A stretch of 64,000 nucleotides of DNA. Origin: Orbus sasakiae (GTDB lineage Bacteria; Pseudomonadota; Gammaproteobacteria; Enterobacterales; Orbaceae). The stretch spans positions 620,001 to 684,000 of the forward strand of contig NZ_BAABHY010000001.1 in assembly GCF_039542345.1 (NCBI RefSeq), in the 5' to 3' direction. Each line of letters begins with the position of its first letter. The stretch's first letter is position 1. Below are positions 34,837-43,008 of this stretch, in pieces. The notes beneath the pieces are model-generated. The model saw nothing but the letters and a program-made list of their open reading frames with translations, had not been told where the DNA came from and did not search any database. A program made the translations under genes and the position numbers.

Positions 34837-36126
34837 ATGTCAGATATTAACAACAAGTTAACTATAAATCCTGTCACACTATTTGCTGGTACGATTAATT
34901 TACCCGGTTCAAAAAGTGTATCAAATCGTGCATTATTATTAGCGGCTTTATCACAAGGTAAAACCCGATTAACAAATTTATTAGATAGTGATGACGTCCG
35001 CTATATGTTAGATGCTTTATCTGCTTTGGGGGTAAACTATCAGCTCTCAGATGATCGTACGATTTGTGATATTCAAGGTGTTAATGGGCCACTTCGTGCA
35101 GATAAACCTTTAGAACTGTATTTAGGTAATGCAGGAACGGCCATGCGTCCATTGGCTGCAGCGCTTTGCCTTGGTGAGAATAATATTATTCTCACGGGCG
35201 AACCGCGAATGAAAGAGCGTCCCATTAAGCATTTGGTTGACGCATTACGTCAAGCCGGGGCTAAAATTGATTATCTTGAAAATGAGGGGTATCCACCGTT
35301 ACATTTACAGGGTGGTTTTATGGGGGGGAACGTTAATGTTGATGGTTCGGTTTCCAGCCAGTTTTTAACCGCATTACTGATGGCTTCTCCGCTTGCACCA
35401 CAGGATACTGAAATCACGATTATTGGTGATTTGGTCTCTAAGCCATATATTGATATTACCATTAAAATGATGGCGACATTTGGTGCTCATGTCGATAATC
35501 ATAATTATCAACGATTCACCATTAAATCAGGTCAAACCTACCGTTCACCTGGGAGCTATTTAGTCGAAGGTGATGCCTCATCCGCTTCCTATTTTTTAGC
35601 CGCAGCTGCGATTAAAGGTGGTACTGTGCGCGTGACGGGTATTGGTAAAAACAGTTTACAAGGCGATACGCAATTTGCACATGTCCTCGAAAAAATGGGC
35701 GCAAAAATTACGATGGCAGATGAATATATTGAGTGTACTAAAGGTGAACTCAATGGTATTGATATGGATATGAATCATATTCCTGATGCCGCGATGACAA
35801 TTGCAACAACAGCGCTATTTGCTAAAGGACCAACAACAATCCGTAATATTTATAACTGGCGAGTCAAAGAAACAGATCGTTTGGCTGCGATGGCGGCTGA
35901 GTTACGAAAAGTAGGTGCTCAAGTTGAAGAAGGGCATGACTATATTACGATTGTGCCGCCTGCGCAGCTCAAACATGCAGAAATTGAAACCTATAATGAT
36001 CATCGAGTGGCAATGTGTTTTTCATTAGTGGCATTATCGGATACACCTGTGACAATTTTAGACCCAAAATGTACTGCAAAAACGTTTCCGACTTATTTTG
36101 AACAGTTTAAAAAAATGAGTGCTTAA
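34837..36126 (+). CDS. aroA: 3-phosphoshikimate 1-carboxyvinyltransferase (EPSP synthase)
   Basis: About 429 residues. The second ATG is chosen because AAGAGA is correctly spaced to it. The enzyme joins shikimate-3-phosphate and phosphoenolpyruvate in aromatic amino acid synthesis. LPGSKSVSNRALLLAALSQG, LGNAGTAMRPLAAAL, and RVKETDRLAAMAAELRK mark an intact class I enzyme. serC, which often precedes aroA in enterobacteria, is absent here. Confidence 0.97.
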   Translation: MSDINNKLTINPVTLFAGTINLPGSKSVSNRALLLAALSQGKTRLTNLLDSDDVRYMLDALSALGVNYQLSDDRTICDIQGVNGPLRADKPLELYLGNAGTAMRPLAAALCLGENNIILTGEPRMKERPIKHLVDALRQAGAKIDYLENEGYPPLHLQGGFMGGNVNVDGSVSSQFLTALLMASPLAPQDTEITIIGDLVSKPYIDITIKMMATFGAHVDNHNYQRFTIKSGQTYRSPGSYLVEGDASSASYFLAAAAIKGGTVRVTGIGKNSLQGDTQFAHVLEKMGAKITMADEYIECTKGELNGIDMDMNHIPDAAMTIATTALFAKGPTTIRNIYNWRVKETDRLAAMAAELRKVGAQVEEGHDYITIVPPAQLKHAEIETYNDHRVAMCFSLVALSDTPVTILDPKCTAKTFPTYFEQFKKMSA

Positions 36127-36177
36127 TCTTTTATAATGTCATAGGGTAAAGGGCATTTGTGAATAAACCCGTTAAGT

Positions 36178-36207
36178 TGCAAAGCGGTTAAATCTAACCG
36201 CCTTGCA
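36178..36207. terminator. Hairpin between convergent aroA and argE
   Basis: TGCAAAGCGGTTA and TAACCGCCTTGCA form a long stem with a single mismatch and an AATC loop, exactly between two convergent genes. There is no T-run on either side, so terminator function is likely from position but not textbook. Confidence 0.45.
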
Positions 36208-36213
36208 CTAATC

Positions 36214-37377
36214 TTAGCAACAAAAACGTTTAATTAATTTTTGGATGGTTTCTTTCGTTGGTGTCAAAAATGCCATATCGACAAATTCATCCGGTTGATG
36301 TGCCTGCTCAATCGAGCCCGGTCCCAATACAATTGTCGGCGAAATCTGATTTAAATAAGGTGCTTCTGTACTGTAATTGACGGTTTGCGCTGATTGATTA
36401 AGTAATTTTTCAACTTCTTGTAAAGCGGGTTCATCCTTTTTACACTCATAACCTGGAATCGGATCAACTTCATATTTCACTTCAATTCGATTTGGATATT
36501 TATCCATCACAGGTTTGAGTGAGTGGCATAAAATATCGAATAACGAATGGATATCCATTTCCGGTAAAGCTCGAATATCCATGACTAACTCACAGCATCC
36601 GCAAATGCGATTTGCTGCATCACCACCGTGAATAATGCCTAAATTCATCGTTGGATAAGGGACGGCAAAACTCTCATTATGGTACTCGTCTTTCAATTTT
36701 TGTTTAAGTTGTAATAATCGTTCAATCACCAGATGCATCACCTCAATTGCATTGATGCCTTTTTCTGGATCACTAGAATGGCCTGATTTACCTATCACAC
36801 GAATAACATTGGATACAAATCCTTTGTGTGCCCGAATTGGGATGAGTGAAGTGGGCTCACCAATAATCGTACAATCCGGTTGTAGCGTTGCGGTCTTAGC
36901 AAAATGTACAGCACCTGCCATCGTGATTTCTTCGTCGGCAGTTGCCAAAATATGTAATGGCTTTTGTAAGGTTTTTAAATCAATATCACGTAGCGATTCT
37001 AAGATAAATGCAAAAAAACCTTTCATATCGGCAGTGCCTAAGCCATACCATTTATTATTTTGCTCTGTTAACTTAAAGGGATCTTTGGTCCATTGACCTT
37101 CGTCAAAAGGCACGGTATCGGTGTGACCACTTAATAATAATCCACCTTGAGTATGATTACTGTCATTACTGTAGCTTGCGAGTAAATTGAATTTATTACG
37201 CGTTCCCGTGACGGGTTGAATACTGATCGAAAATCCCAAATCTGCAAACCAGTTAGCCAGTTTATCAATCAGTGCTTTATTGGAGTAATCTAGTTTTTCA
37301 TTGGTTACGCTACTAATTGTCGGAATAGTAATTAACTCATTATAGATTTGGATAAAAGAAGGTAATGTCATAATCAT
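36214..37377 (-). CDS. argE: Acetylornithine deacetylase ArgE
   Basis: A 387-residue M20-family metallopeptidase that removes acetate from N-acetylornithine in arginine synthesis. Zinc-ligand segments are LLSGHTDTVPF, GTADMKGFFAF, TADEEITMAG and the final QAHQPDEF; VTGTRNKFNLLAS is typical of ArgE. AAGG lies five bases before the first ATG, which supports that start. The divergent argCBH genes expected in E. coli are not in the window. Confidence 0.95.
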   Translation of the reverse strand: MIMTLPSFIQIYNELITIPTISSVTNEKLDYSNKALIDKLANWFADLGFSISIQPVTGTRNKFNLLASYSNDSNHTQGGLLLSGHTDTVPFDEGQWTKDPFKLTEQNNKWYGLGTADMKGFFAFILESLRDIDLKTLQKPLHILATADEEITMAGAVHFAKTATLQPDCTIIGEPTSLIPIRAHKGFVSNVIRVIGKSGHSSDPEKGINAIEVMHLVIERLLQLKQKLKDEYHNESFAVPYPTMNLGIIHGGDAANRICGCCELVMDIRALPEMDIHSLFDILCHSLKPVMDKYPNRIEVKYEVDPIPGYECKKDEPALQEVEKLLNQSAQTVNYSTEAPYLNQISPTIVLGPGSIEQAHQPDEFVDMAFLTPTKETIQKLIKRFCC

Positions 37378-37391
37378 CTTTGCCTTGATAA

Positions 37392-37407
37392 ATAGTCATT
37401 TGACTAT
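37392..37407. promoter_or_regulatory. Inverted repeat in the argE promoter region
   Basis: ATAGTCA-TT-TGACTAT, a perfect seven-base dyad 15-30 bases before the argE start. It does not fit the ArgR box well, so the binding protein is unknown. Confidence 0.4.
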
Positions 37408-37529
37408 CATACAACAAAACTAGCCATAGCAATATGCTATTATTGGAAGTTATGAGTGCATATGGGAACCATCATTCAGTAATATTTGAGCGCAATCTTA
37501 CCGATAAATGACAAAATAATACCGTTAAA

Positions 37530-38213
37530 TTAGGCTTGGCCTTTCATTACCAAGGCAAAAAAGGTGTCTAAAGTCTGCTCTTTATTCAATGTGAATGATT
37601 TATCTTGCAGGGTATATTCATAGATCCGATCTAAACGAAAATGACGAAAATCATTACGAATTAAGCACCAAGCGACAATCGTCCATTTATCATTCCAAAA
37701 AAAGATCCCTAATGGGTAAATATCTCGTGATTGAGGATGAATATCTTGAGGTTTTTGGTAGTCAATTTTTACCACCCGTTTTTGACAAATGGCTTGATTT
37801 AAAATATCAATCATTGCCCCATAACGCATTGAATTAAAACTTGGTGCATATATTTTTATGCTATCAATCTCGTGTTGTTGTTTTTTAGGTAACGCACTAC
37901 CAAGTTTTGACAGGGCTTTTTCTGCATTTTGTTTGACTTTACCCCCGAGTGAGGATGCCATTTTAGCTCCAATCACTAAACTGGTCAGTTCCCCCACATC
38001 GAACATCAATGGTGGTAAGTCGTAATCTCGATGCAAAATATAACCGACACCGGCTTCACCATCAATGGGGACACCGCTGCACAATAAATCTTGAATATCT
38101 CGATAAATGGTGCGTTCAGACACTTCTAGGGTGTGCGCAAGCCATTTTGCAGTTGTTAAACGCCTCGTACGTAAAAATTGAATAATTTGAAATAATCGGT
38201 CGGCGCGGCGCAT
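37530..38213 (-). CDS. HTH plus WYL-domain transcriptional regulator (YafY-like)
   Basis: A 227-residue regulator with an N-terminal winged helix (LTTAKWLAHTLEVSERTIYR) and a C-terminal WYL ligand-binding domain (QKRVVKIDYQ to IFFWNDKWTIVAWC). WYL proteins respond to nucleotides, DNA ends or small ligands. It is followed in the same direction by argE with a 150-base gap and has the VOC-family gene upstream. Its targets are unknown. Confidence 0.88.
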   Translation of the reverse strand: MRRADRLFQIIQFLRTRRLTTAKWLAHTLEVSERTIYRDIQDLLCSGVPIDGEAGVGYILHRDYDLPPLMFDVGELTSLVIGAKMASSLGGKVKQNAEKALSKLGSALPKKQQHEIDSIKIYAPSFNSMRYGAMIDILNQAICQKRVVKIDYQKPQDIHPQSRDIYPLGIFFWNDKWTIVAWCLIRNDFRHFRLDRIYEYTLQDKSFTLNKEQTLDTFFALVMKGQA

Positions 38214-38439
38214 ACAATCCTTAAACTAACGCTATTTTAATTATCATTATCTTTATGATAACAATATAATGACTATCTACTAAATGGTATATTAAAAATT
38301 CAGTATTGCTTTATGTAAAATATTTTATCATCACGTGTTAACTTAGCCCTTAACATTAAAATTTATCCTTGTGATTAATCTCAAATACATCCTTTCTGTT
38401 ATCGGTAAGAGAAGGGCTAATCGCCCTTCATATATTGCA

Positions 38440-38820
38440 TTATACATTTTGTGACCAAAGGCCAACATAGTTTCCTTCACAATCTTTAAAACCAGCAATG
38501 TAACCATTTTCACCAATATCCGTGACCGGAAATACGGTTTCACCACCCAGTGCGTTAATTTTTTCTAATTGCTTAGTAACGGAATCTGTTTTTAGGTAAA
38601 TAATGATGGTGCCAGCCCCCGGTTGATGATCAAGATAATAGGGACTATATACTAATGATCCCCCCGTATACCCTTCCGTATAGGGAAAAACTGCATTTTT
38701 CATATGCTCGCTTTCGCAACGACTAAATTTAATATCAAACGCGGCTTCGTAAAATTGAATGGCACGCTCAAAATCTTGTGTGACGATTTCAAACCAAGCT
38801 AGTGGACTTGTCTGTTTCAT
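38440..38820 (-). CDS. VOC-family (glyoxalase/bleomycin-resistance fold) protein
   Basis: A 126-residue two-repeat VOC fold. FEIVTQDFERAIQFYEAAF and the C-terminal FKDCEGNYVGLWS are the usual repeat signatures. AGAGGAAAAC precedes the ATG. Members bind metals and catalyse diverse reactions; none can be assigned. Pairing upstream of a WYL regulator is common for VOC proteins and may indicate linked control. Confidence 0.85.
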   Translation of the reverse strand: MKQTSPLAWFEIVTQDFERAIQFYEAAFDIKFSRCESEHMKNAVFPYTEGYTGGSLVYSPYYLDHQPGAGTIIIYLKTDSVTKQLEKINALGGETVFPVTDIGENGYIAGFKDCEGNYVGLWSQNV

Positions 38821-38935
38821 GTTTTCCTCTTTTTATTCATGTTGTGTTTATGACAAAAACGAGTATACATAACCGCTACTGACAGCATTATGTCAGTAGT
38901 GATGTTTGATTGAGTGATATGAGTGAATTTTAGTC

Positions 38936-38961
38936 AAAAAAATAGCACCGAGTGGTGCTAT
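38936..38961 (-). terminator. Rho-independent terminator of the YjeI-like gene
   Basis: On the minus strand ATAGCACC/GGTGCTAT with a four-base loop is followed by TTTTTTTGAC. Confidence 0.88.
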
Positions 38962-38984
38962 CATACAAATCATTAAGCCTTAAC

Positions 38985-39350
38985 TTAAGGGCACTTATAG
39001 ACTTTACCTTCCATCACCGCATCTGTCGGCGCTAAGTCTGACACATATTTGGCTGTGGCATCTTGTGCATCATAAATCGTATTACCCCCCATGCTTGCTG
39101 CATTATTTAATAAATCTATTGCGGCATCACGGATAAGTTCGCTATGGGTTTTAGTGCCTGAAAAGAACGAACCACGACGACCTTCTGCTTGACCAATAAA
39201 TTGACAACTATCGGCTGGTTTGGTATCAACAAATTTCACATGTTGGCCTGCAGGAGTGAGTTGGTATTTCGATGTTCCACTGCATCCGTTAAGTAGCAAA
39301 ACCGTAGCCGAAACGGCACTGACAACCAACAGTACTTTTTTCATAGACAT
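38985..39350 (-). CDS. yjeI: DUF4156 lipoprotein, YjeI-like
   Basis: A 121-residue lipoprotein with signal and lipobox (LLLNGC). The mature part has the DUF4156 pattern: VKFVDTKPADSCQFIGQAEG, then AAIDLLNNAASMGGNTIYDA and the terminal EGKVYKCP with paired cysteines. E. coli YjeI is a homologue of unknown function. AAGGA lies ten bases before the start. It is the last gene before the tRNA-Ile2 integration hotspot. Confidence 0.85.
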   Translation of the reverse strand: MSMKKVLLVVSAVSATVLLLNGCSGTSKYQLTPAGQHVKFVDTKPADSCQFIGQAEGRRGSFFSGTKTHSELIRDAAIDLLNNAASMGGNTIYDAQDATAKYVSDLAPTDAVMEGKVYKCP

Positions 39351-39580
39351 ATCATTATTTCCTTTTAGCTAAGCACAAATCATTGCGTTAATATAAATGA
39401 TTGTAACAATTTTATCGACTAAATAAATTAAAATCACGCTGTTCTAAGCACATTATATTTCATATTCATGAAAAATAGTTGAAGATTTAATCAACCCGAT
39501 AATTATTTCACAATAAAATCTAGCAAAAACAGCTTAAGTTGATTATAATCGCAAGCCTTATCAAAACACATATTCAATTT

Positions 39581-39657
39581 GGCCCCTTAGCTCAGTTGGT
39601 CAGAGCAGTCGACTCATAATCGATTGGTCACTGGTTCAAGTCCAGTAGGGGCCACCA
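39581..39657 (+). tRNA. tRNA-Ile2 (CAT anticodon, lysidine type)
   Basis: A 77-base gene with encoded CCA. Acceptor GGCCCCT/AGGGGCC and the sequence GACTCATAATCGATTGG closely follow E. coli ileX/ileY, not elongator or initiator tRNA-Met. It therefore reads AUA after TilS converts C34 to lysidine. The 3' part from the anticodon onward is duplicated downstream, marking it as an integration target. Confidence 0.93.
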
Positions 39658-39658
39658 T
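39615..39658 (+). repeat. Left attachment repeat (tRNA 3' part)
   Basis: The stretch from the CAT anticodon through CCA plus one T. It is identical over 44 bases to the copy near 40.7 kb, so crossover at or after the anticodon loop keeps the tRNA functional. Confidence 0.9.
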
Positions 39659-39712
39659 TTATGCAATAAAATCAATAATTTATAAAATTCAATTTTCCCT
39701 GTTTTTTTGCCG

Positions 39713-39734
39713 ATGGCGATAAAATGGCGATCTA
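39713..39734 (+). repeat. Left arm-type tandem repeat
   Basis: ATGGCGATAAA followed directly by ATGGCGATCTA, 55 bases inside the left att repeat. Tandem 11-mers in this place resemble integrase arm-binding sites. Confidence 0.55.
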
Positions 39735-40111
39735 AATTTTATTTTATATTCTTAACTTATTCAATTGGTTATAAATTTATCACACCTTTCATTTATTAAA
39801 AAGCATAGACCAATCAATAGATAATCGATTGCTTGCAGCATCTTATTCAGTACAAGGTTAATCTATTGGACTATTTTTACATGGTTTTAGTGTTATATTA
39901 ATTAAATAATCTATTGCATGTTTTTGAGTTGTCTAAAAATGACTATATCGTGTTCAAACTTCATACCGTAGCACTTTGAATATACGGTAAGGTTGCATCC
40001 GTTGAATGAATTTTAAGAATATAATTATGATTTATTTTATGACCAGTGATAACATTCTTACTAATGTTCTGAGAGTATTGTAAACAATAGACCAAAAGAG
40101 GAATAATTTAG

Positions 40112-40513
40112 ATGAAAAAAATAATTTTATCATTTTGTTTGTTACTAAGTTCAGGTTTAGTACTAGCAGCAAATAGCGAGTTAGAAACTTTAATAAATAG
40201 ACCAGCACTTACTTATGGTAATTATTTAAAGTTATATAATTCAGGTGATAAAAATTACCAAAATATTGCAATATCTAACTTGAAAGGAGTTATGGAAGGT
40301 GTTTCTATGACGGCAGTTAAAGCCGAAGTTCACTATAATACAAAACTTTTTTGCGTCCCTGACGATATAGCAATATCAGATAAAGATGCAATGAAATTAA
40401 TGGAAGATTACGTTTTATCATTTGCTCCACAATTCCGAAAAAAACGGTTCGATGTCAATTTATCTACGACTTATATTTTTGCATTAGATTATAAATATCC
40501 ATGTAATAAATAA
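40112..40513 (+). CDS. Exported Rap1a/Tai-family immunity-like protein
   Basis: A 133-residue protein with a clear signal peptide (cleavage near VLAANS). The mature part has the compact helical fold pattern and the KLFCVPDDIAISDKDAMKLM segment seen in Rap1a/Tai proteins. These are periplasmic antidotes to type VI secreted amidases. Two cysteines (about residues 90 and 131) could form the conserved disulphide. No cognate amidase or secretion gene lies nearby, so it would be an orphan immunity gene carried by the islet. Identification rests on motif resemblance. Confidence 0.65.
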   Translation: MKKIILSFCLLLSSGLVLAANSELETLINRPALTYGNYLKLYNSGDKNYQNIAISNLKGVMEGVSMTAVKAEVHYNTKLFCVPDDIAISDKDAMKLMEDYVLSFAPQFRKKRFDVNLSTTYIFALDYKYPCNK

Positions 40514-40546
40514 CATTAATTGAGTACTGTACACTTAACGTAAATA

Positions 40547-40568
40547 ATGGCGATAAAATGGCGGTTGA
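40547..40568 (+). repeat. Right arm-type tandem repeat
   Basis: ATGGCGATAAA followed directly by ATGGCGGTTGA. The first 17 bases are identical to the left copy and it lies about 95 bases inside the right att repeat, in the same orientation. Confidence 0.55.
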
Positions 40569-40663
40569 GAATGTTTTTATATAGGTAAATGTGTCTATAT
40601 GCGTATCCTTAATAGTTTGATTTATTTATAACTTATTGACTTTAAAAACTATTCCAAAGAACA

Positions 40664-40707
40664 CATAATCGATTGGTCACTGGTTCAAGTCCAGTAGGGG
40701 CCACCAT
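40664..40707 (+). repeat. Right attachment repeat (duplicated tRNA-Ile2 3' part)
   Basis: An exact 44-base copy of the tRNA from the anticodon to one base past CCA. It lacks the 5' half and so cannot be a tRNA itself. Confidence 0.92.
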
Positions 40708-40731
40708 AAAAACCATTGATTTATATAATTT

Positions 40732-40896
40732 TTAAGAATTACTTACATTCTTCATTGTGTCATTGGATTTGCTTTGTGCCGTAAATGTGACATTGTTTGC
40801 ACATTCAATCTTATGTTCAGCGTTCAAATGGGCGTAGTTATTAACCATTCCTAACGTCTCCTATCTGCCAAGATTTTTGAGCGAGTAAATATATAA
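40732..40896 (-). pseudogene. Tyrosine integrase C-terminal remnant
   Basis: The minus strand reads LYIYSLKNLGR, stop, ETLGMVNNYAHLNAEH and ends about 22 residues later. Tyrosine recombinases have LGGW-x-T-x-EMV-x-RYAHL here, so the amber codon sits exactly where tryptophan is expected, and the catalytic tyrosine is in NNYAHL. The 5' part of the gene is missing. Its end faces the right att repeat 25 bases away. This is the residue of the island's recombinase. Confidence 0.7.
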
Positions 40897-41433
40897 CCAC
40901 AACTGTTTGATAAAGTTATAAAATAAATAAAATGATATTTATTAATAGATATCATTTTATTTAGGCAACTAAATCAACGATAAAATTAAACAAGGAATTT
41001 ATAATAAGAAGCTAATGCCTTCTGACTTATTAAAGCGCTTAATTGCACTTTTTTTATTTATGCGTATGGATAGTAAATGACATATGCCAGATCCAGTGTC
41101 ATGGTAACGTTTATCAAAAAAGTGACAGGTGTTATCTCTAGAGGCATAATCCTCATGTTTGTCTTGGTAATTGTTCATCACTTAGAATGTAAGCAACTTG
41201 TGCCCTGATAGTTAGTCAGCCATTTGTCTAATATTCAGTAATAATTGGCGAAACGAATTACCTAACATTAACAAAAGACATCTATCAAATAATCAATTTA
41301 AATATCTTGACTGTCTATGCTACTCGTAATATAAAATTGTCGATATTCAAGAAATATTTAAAAAAATTCAATCTCTAGTGAAATTGAGGGTTTTTTGCTG
41401 CTTAATTTATGAGTTTGTTTTTTGAGGTAGTAA
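40897..41433. other. Gene-free stretch with a 14-bp inverted repeat
   Basis: Contains a perfect dyad AAATAAAATGATAT/ATATCATTTTATTT with a ten-base spacer (40925-40962), possibly a terminator or a short-element end. A 60-codon minus-strand frame (40999-41181) shows no family resemblance and is not called. The rest is A+T-rich noncoding DNA. Confidence 0.5.
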
Positions 41434-41769
41434 ATGAAATTTAACTTATTGATGTCACTTATTTTTGTTTTTGTGCTCACAGGCTGTGATAAGAAAATAG
41501 ACGCAACTAACAAAGAAAGTTTTTTAGAATCGATTAAGATCATAGAGGCTGATTTGCCTGATGATAAATATATCGCTTTTACTGTCGGTATTGATAGATT
41601 AACTATTAAATCTGTATTACCCCTTAGTGATCTTGTCAATGATCAAGATATTAGCGACGAAGAGCTGCACCGATTATCCTTTGACGAAATAAGAAAAACT
41701 TTTGATGGAAAGACAGCAGATGAAATTATTAAAGCCTCTGAAGAATATAAAAAAGAAATGGGTTGGTAA
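41434..41769 (+). CDS. DUF6694-type lipoprotein (copy 1)
   Basis: A 111-residue lipoprotein with lipobox VLTGC and a mature part starting DKKIDATNKESFLESIK. It ends with FDGKTADEIIKASEEYKKE. The same start (KIDA..K..F) and the GKTA-EIIK ending recur in the lipoprotein gene about 7.8 kb downstream, so the two are paralogues. Function is unknown. It is a monocistronic gene with its own terminator. Confidence 0.75.
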   Translation: MKFNLLMSLIFVFVLTGCDKKIDATNKESFLESIKIIEADLPDDKYIAFTVGIDRLTIKSVLPLSDLVNDQDISDEELHRLSFDEIRKTFDGKTADEIIKASEEYKKEMGW

Positions 41770-41835
41770 GCGGTTTCAATAATATTGAAAAAAATCGTGT
41801 GGTATAAATATGCTAGACTGATAGAGAATGAATAG

Positions 41836-41866
41836 AGTCCTGTTAGAGATAGCAGGGCTTTTTTAT
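41836..41866 (+). terminator. Rho-independent terminator
   Basis: A ten-base-pair stem AGTCCTGTTA/TAGCAGGGCT with two G-U pairs and a GAGA loop, then a T-run. Confidence 0.85.
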
Positions 41867-41922
41867 TGCCGTTACTCATTCAAATTATATGTAATTAATG
41901 ATATTTATATATGGGATAATGA

Positions 41923-42111
41923 ATTATTACCACAAAGGAAATCTTTTGTTCGAGGCAACCATATATAGATGAAGAAAATTTTTATGATGATAACCAACAG
42001 TGATTAGCTAAATTGAAGATCATTTTTACCGAATATCAGGAATATAGCGACTGGGTAAAGACAAGCCTAGTCAGTTATAATGTCAATTATTTCATTGTCA
42101 AAGATTGGTGA
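41923..42111 (+). pseudogene. Decayed gene remnant of unknown family
   Basis: One frame reads PYIDEENFYDDNQQ, stop, then LAKLKIIFTEYQEYSDWVKT and 15 more residues to a second stop. It is directly followed by a good terminator. The sequence is clearly protein-like but has no start, carries an internal TGA, and is too short to assign. It may be another small immunity or effector-type gene. Confidence 0.45.
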
Positions 42112-42133
42112 AACTAAAAAGCTATAAATAATC

Positions 42134-42162
42134 AAGCCTGAACCTAAAAATCAGGCTTTTTT
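42134..42162 (+). terminator. Rho-independent terminator
   Basis: AAGCCTGA/TCAGGCTT with a nine-base loop and a T-run, after the decayed gene and before the next lipoprotein gene. Confidence 0.85.
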
Positions 42163-42303
42163 ATTTTATGAATGATAAGAAAGAAAGTTTCAATTTTTAT
42201 CCAATTAAAATAGCGATAAATTTAATTCGTTAAATTAATTTTTTTCTTTTTGTATTTTATTTGTATAATTTAACCATCATGAATGGTTATCTATAGGTGA
42301 ATA

Positions 42304-42909
42304 ATGTTTTATTATTTTAGGCTGGTTAAACTATGTTTATTAATTTTACTCAGCTTATTTATTTCTGGGTGTATCAATGCCCCATCAAAAGTTCTTCCTG
42401 AAAAAGAAATAATAATTAAGATAAAATCAGATCGTGATTTAGGTGTTATCGCAGAATCTAAAGATACAACCTATTATTTTACAAATGAAAAAACAAAGGT
42501 CAACTTAGCCATTTATGCCAATTTTTTGAAAGATTTTAAAAATGATATCAATAGTATTGAAGTGTCATTTCTTCAATCAAATACTGATGATTCTGTTTAT
42601 GTAACATACATAAATTATGTCCCAGAGGAAAAAATTAAAAATAAATTAGAACTTTTTAATAAATACAAAGATCGAAGCAAAGTTTCCAATGGTTTAGTGA
42701 CCGTTGGATTTAATACTGAAGGAAAATTTATCACCCAACAAAATATATTATCAGAAGATGATATGTTAGACAGCCCAATTGAAGTAAATGTTAATCAAGT
42801 GTCAAAATCAATTCCAAATAATAATGTTTTTAATGAGATTAGTGCAGTCGCTATTCTACCTATATTTGTTCCTTTCATGATGATTGGTTGTGTTGTTGGC
42901 CCATGTTAG
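42304..42909 (+). CDS. Lipoprotein of unknown function
   Basis: A 201-residue protein with a long signal and lipobox (LFISGC). The mature domain is charged and beta-like, followed by a second hydrophobic stretch at the C-terminus (ISAVAILPIFVPFMMIGC) ending VVGPC. That tail could insert in a membrane, unusual for a lipoprotein. I recognise no family. It lies in the exported-protein island. Confidence 0.7.
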   Translation: MFYYFRLVKLCLLILLSLFISGCINAPSKVLPEKEIIIKIKSDRDLGVIAESKDTTYYFTNEKTKVNLAIYANFLKDFKNDINSIEVSFLQSNTDDSVYVTYINYVPEEKIKNKLELFNKYKDRSKVSNGLVTVGFNTEGKFITQQNILSEDDMLDSPIEVNVNQVSKSIPNNNVFNEISAVAILPIFVPFMMIGCVVGPC

Positions 42910-43008
42910 TTTGCAAAATGTCTGAAATAAATAAGTAATATAATATTTTATTAATAATTATATAGTTAAATATCTCTTGTCAGCAAAATACAGATATTTA
43001 ATAAAGGA

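Larger units (their letters stand above)
39615..40707 (+). mobile_element. 1,049-bp tRNA-Ile2 integrative islet without integrase
   Basis: The unit is bounded by 44-base identical direct repeats (39615-39658 inside the tRNA and 40664-40707). It carries tandem ATGGCGATAAA boxes near each inner end, and one gene for an exported Rap1a/Tai-like protein. It lacks any recombinase gene. A dead integrase tail begins 25 bases past the right repeat. The structure fits a non-autonomous satellite, or a deletion product of a larger island that retained its att sites. Confidence 0.75.

Noticed and set aside
38343..38546. 67-codon minus-strand frame overlapping the VOC gene
   Set aside because: It overlaps the end of the VOC-family gene in another frame and carries no family signal.
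39581..39657. Reading the CAT tRNA as tRNA-Met
   Set aside because: Acceptor and arm sequences follow E. coli tRNA-Ile2, and the acceptor differs from elongator and initiator tRNA-Met.
40999..41181. 60-codon minus-strand frame in the tRNA-Ile2 region
   Set aside because: No motif, weak start context and no clear neighbour logic; probably chance in A+T-rich DNA or unrecognisable remnant.
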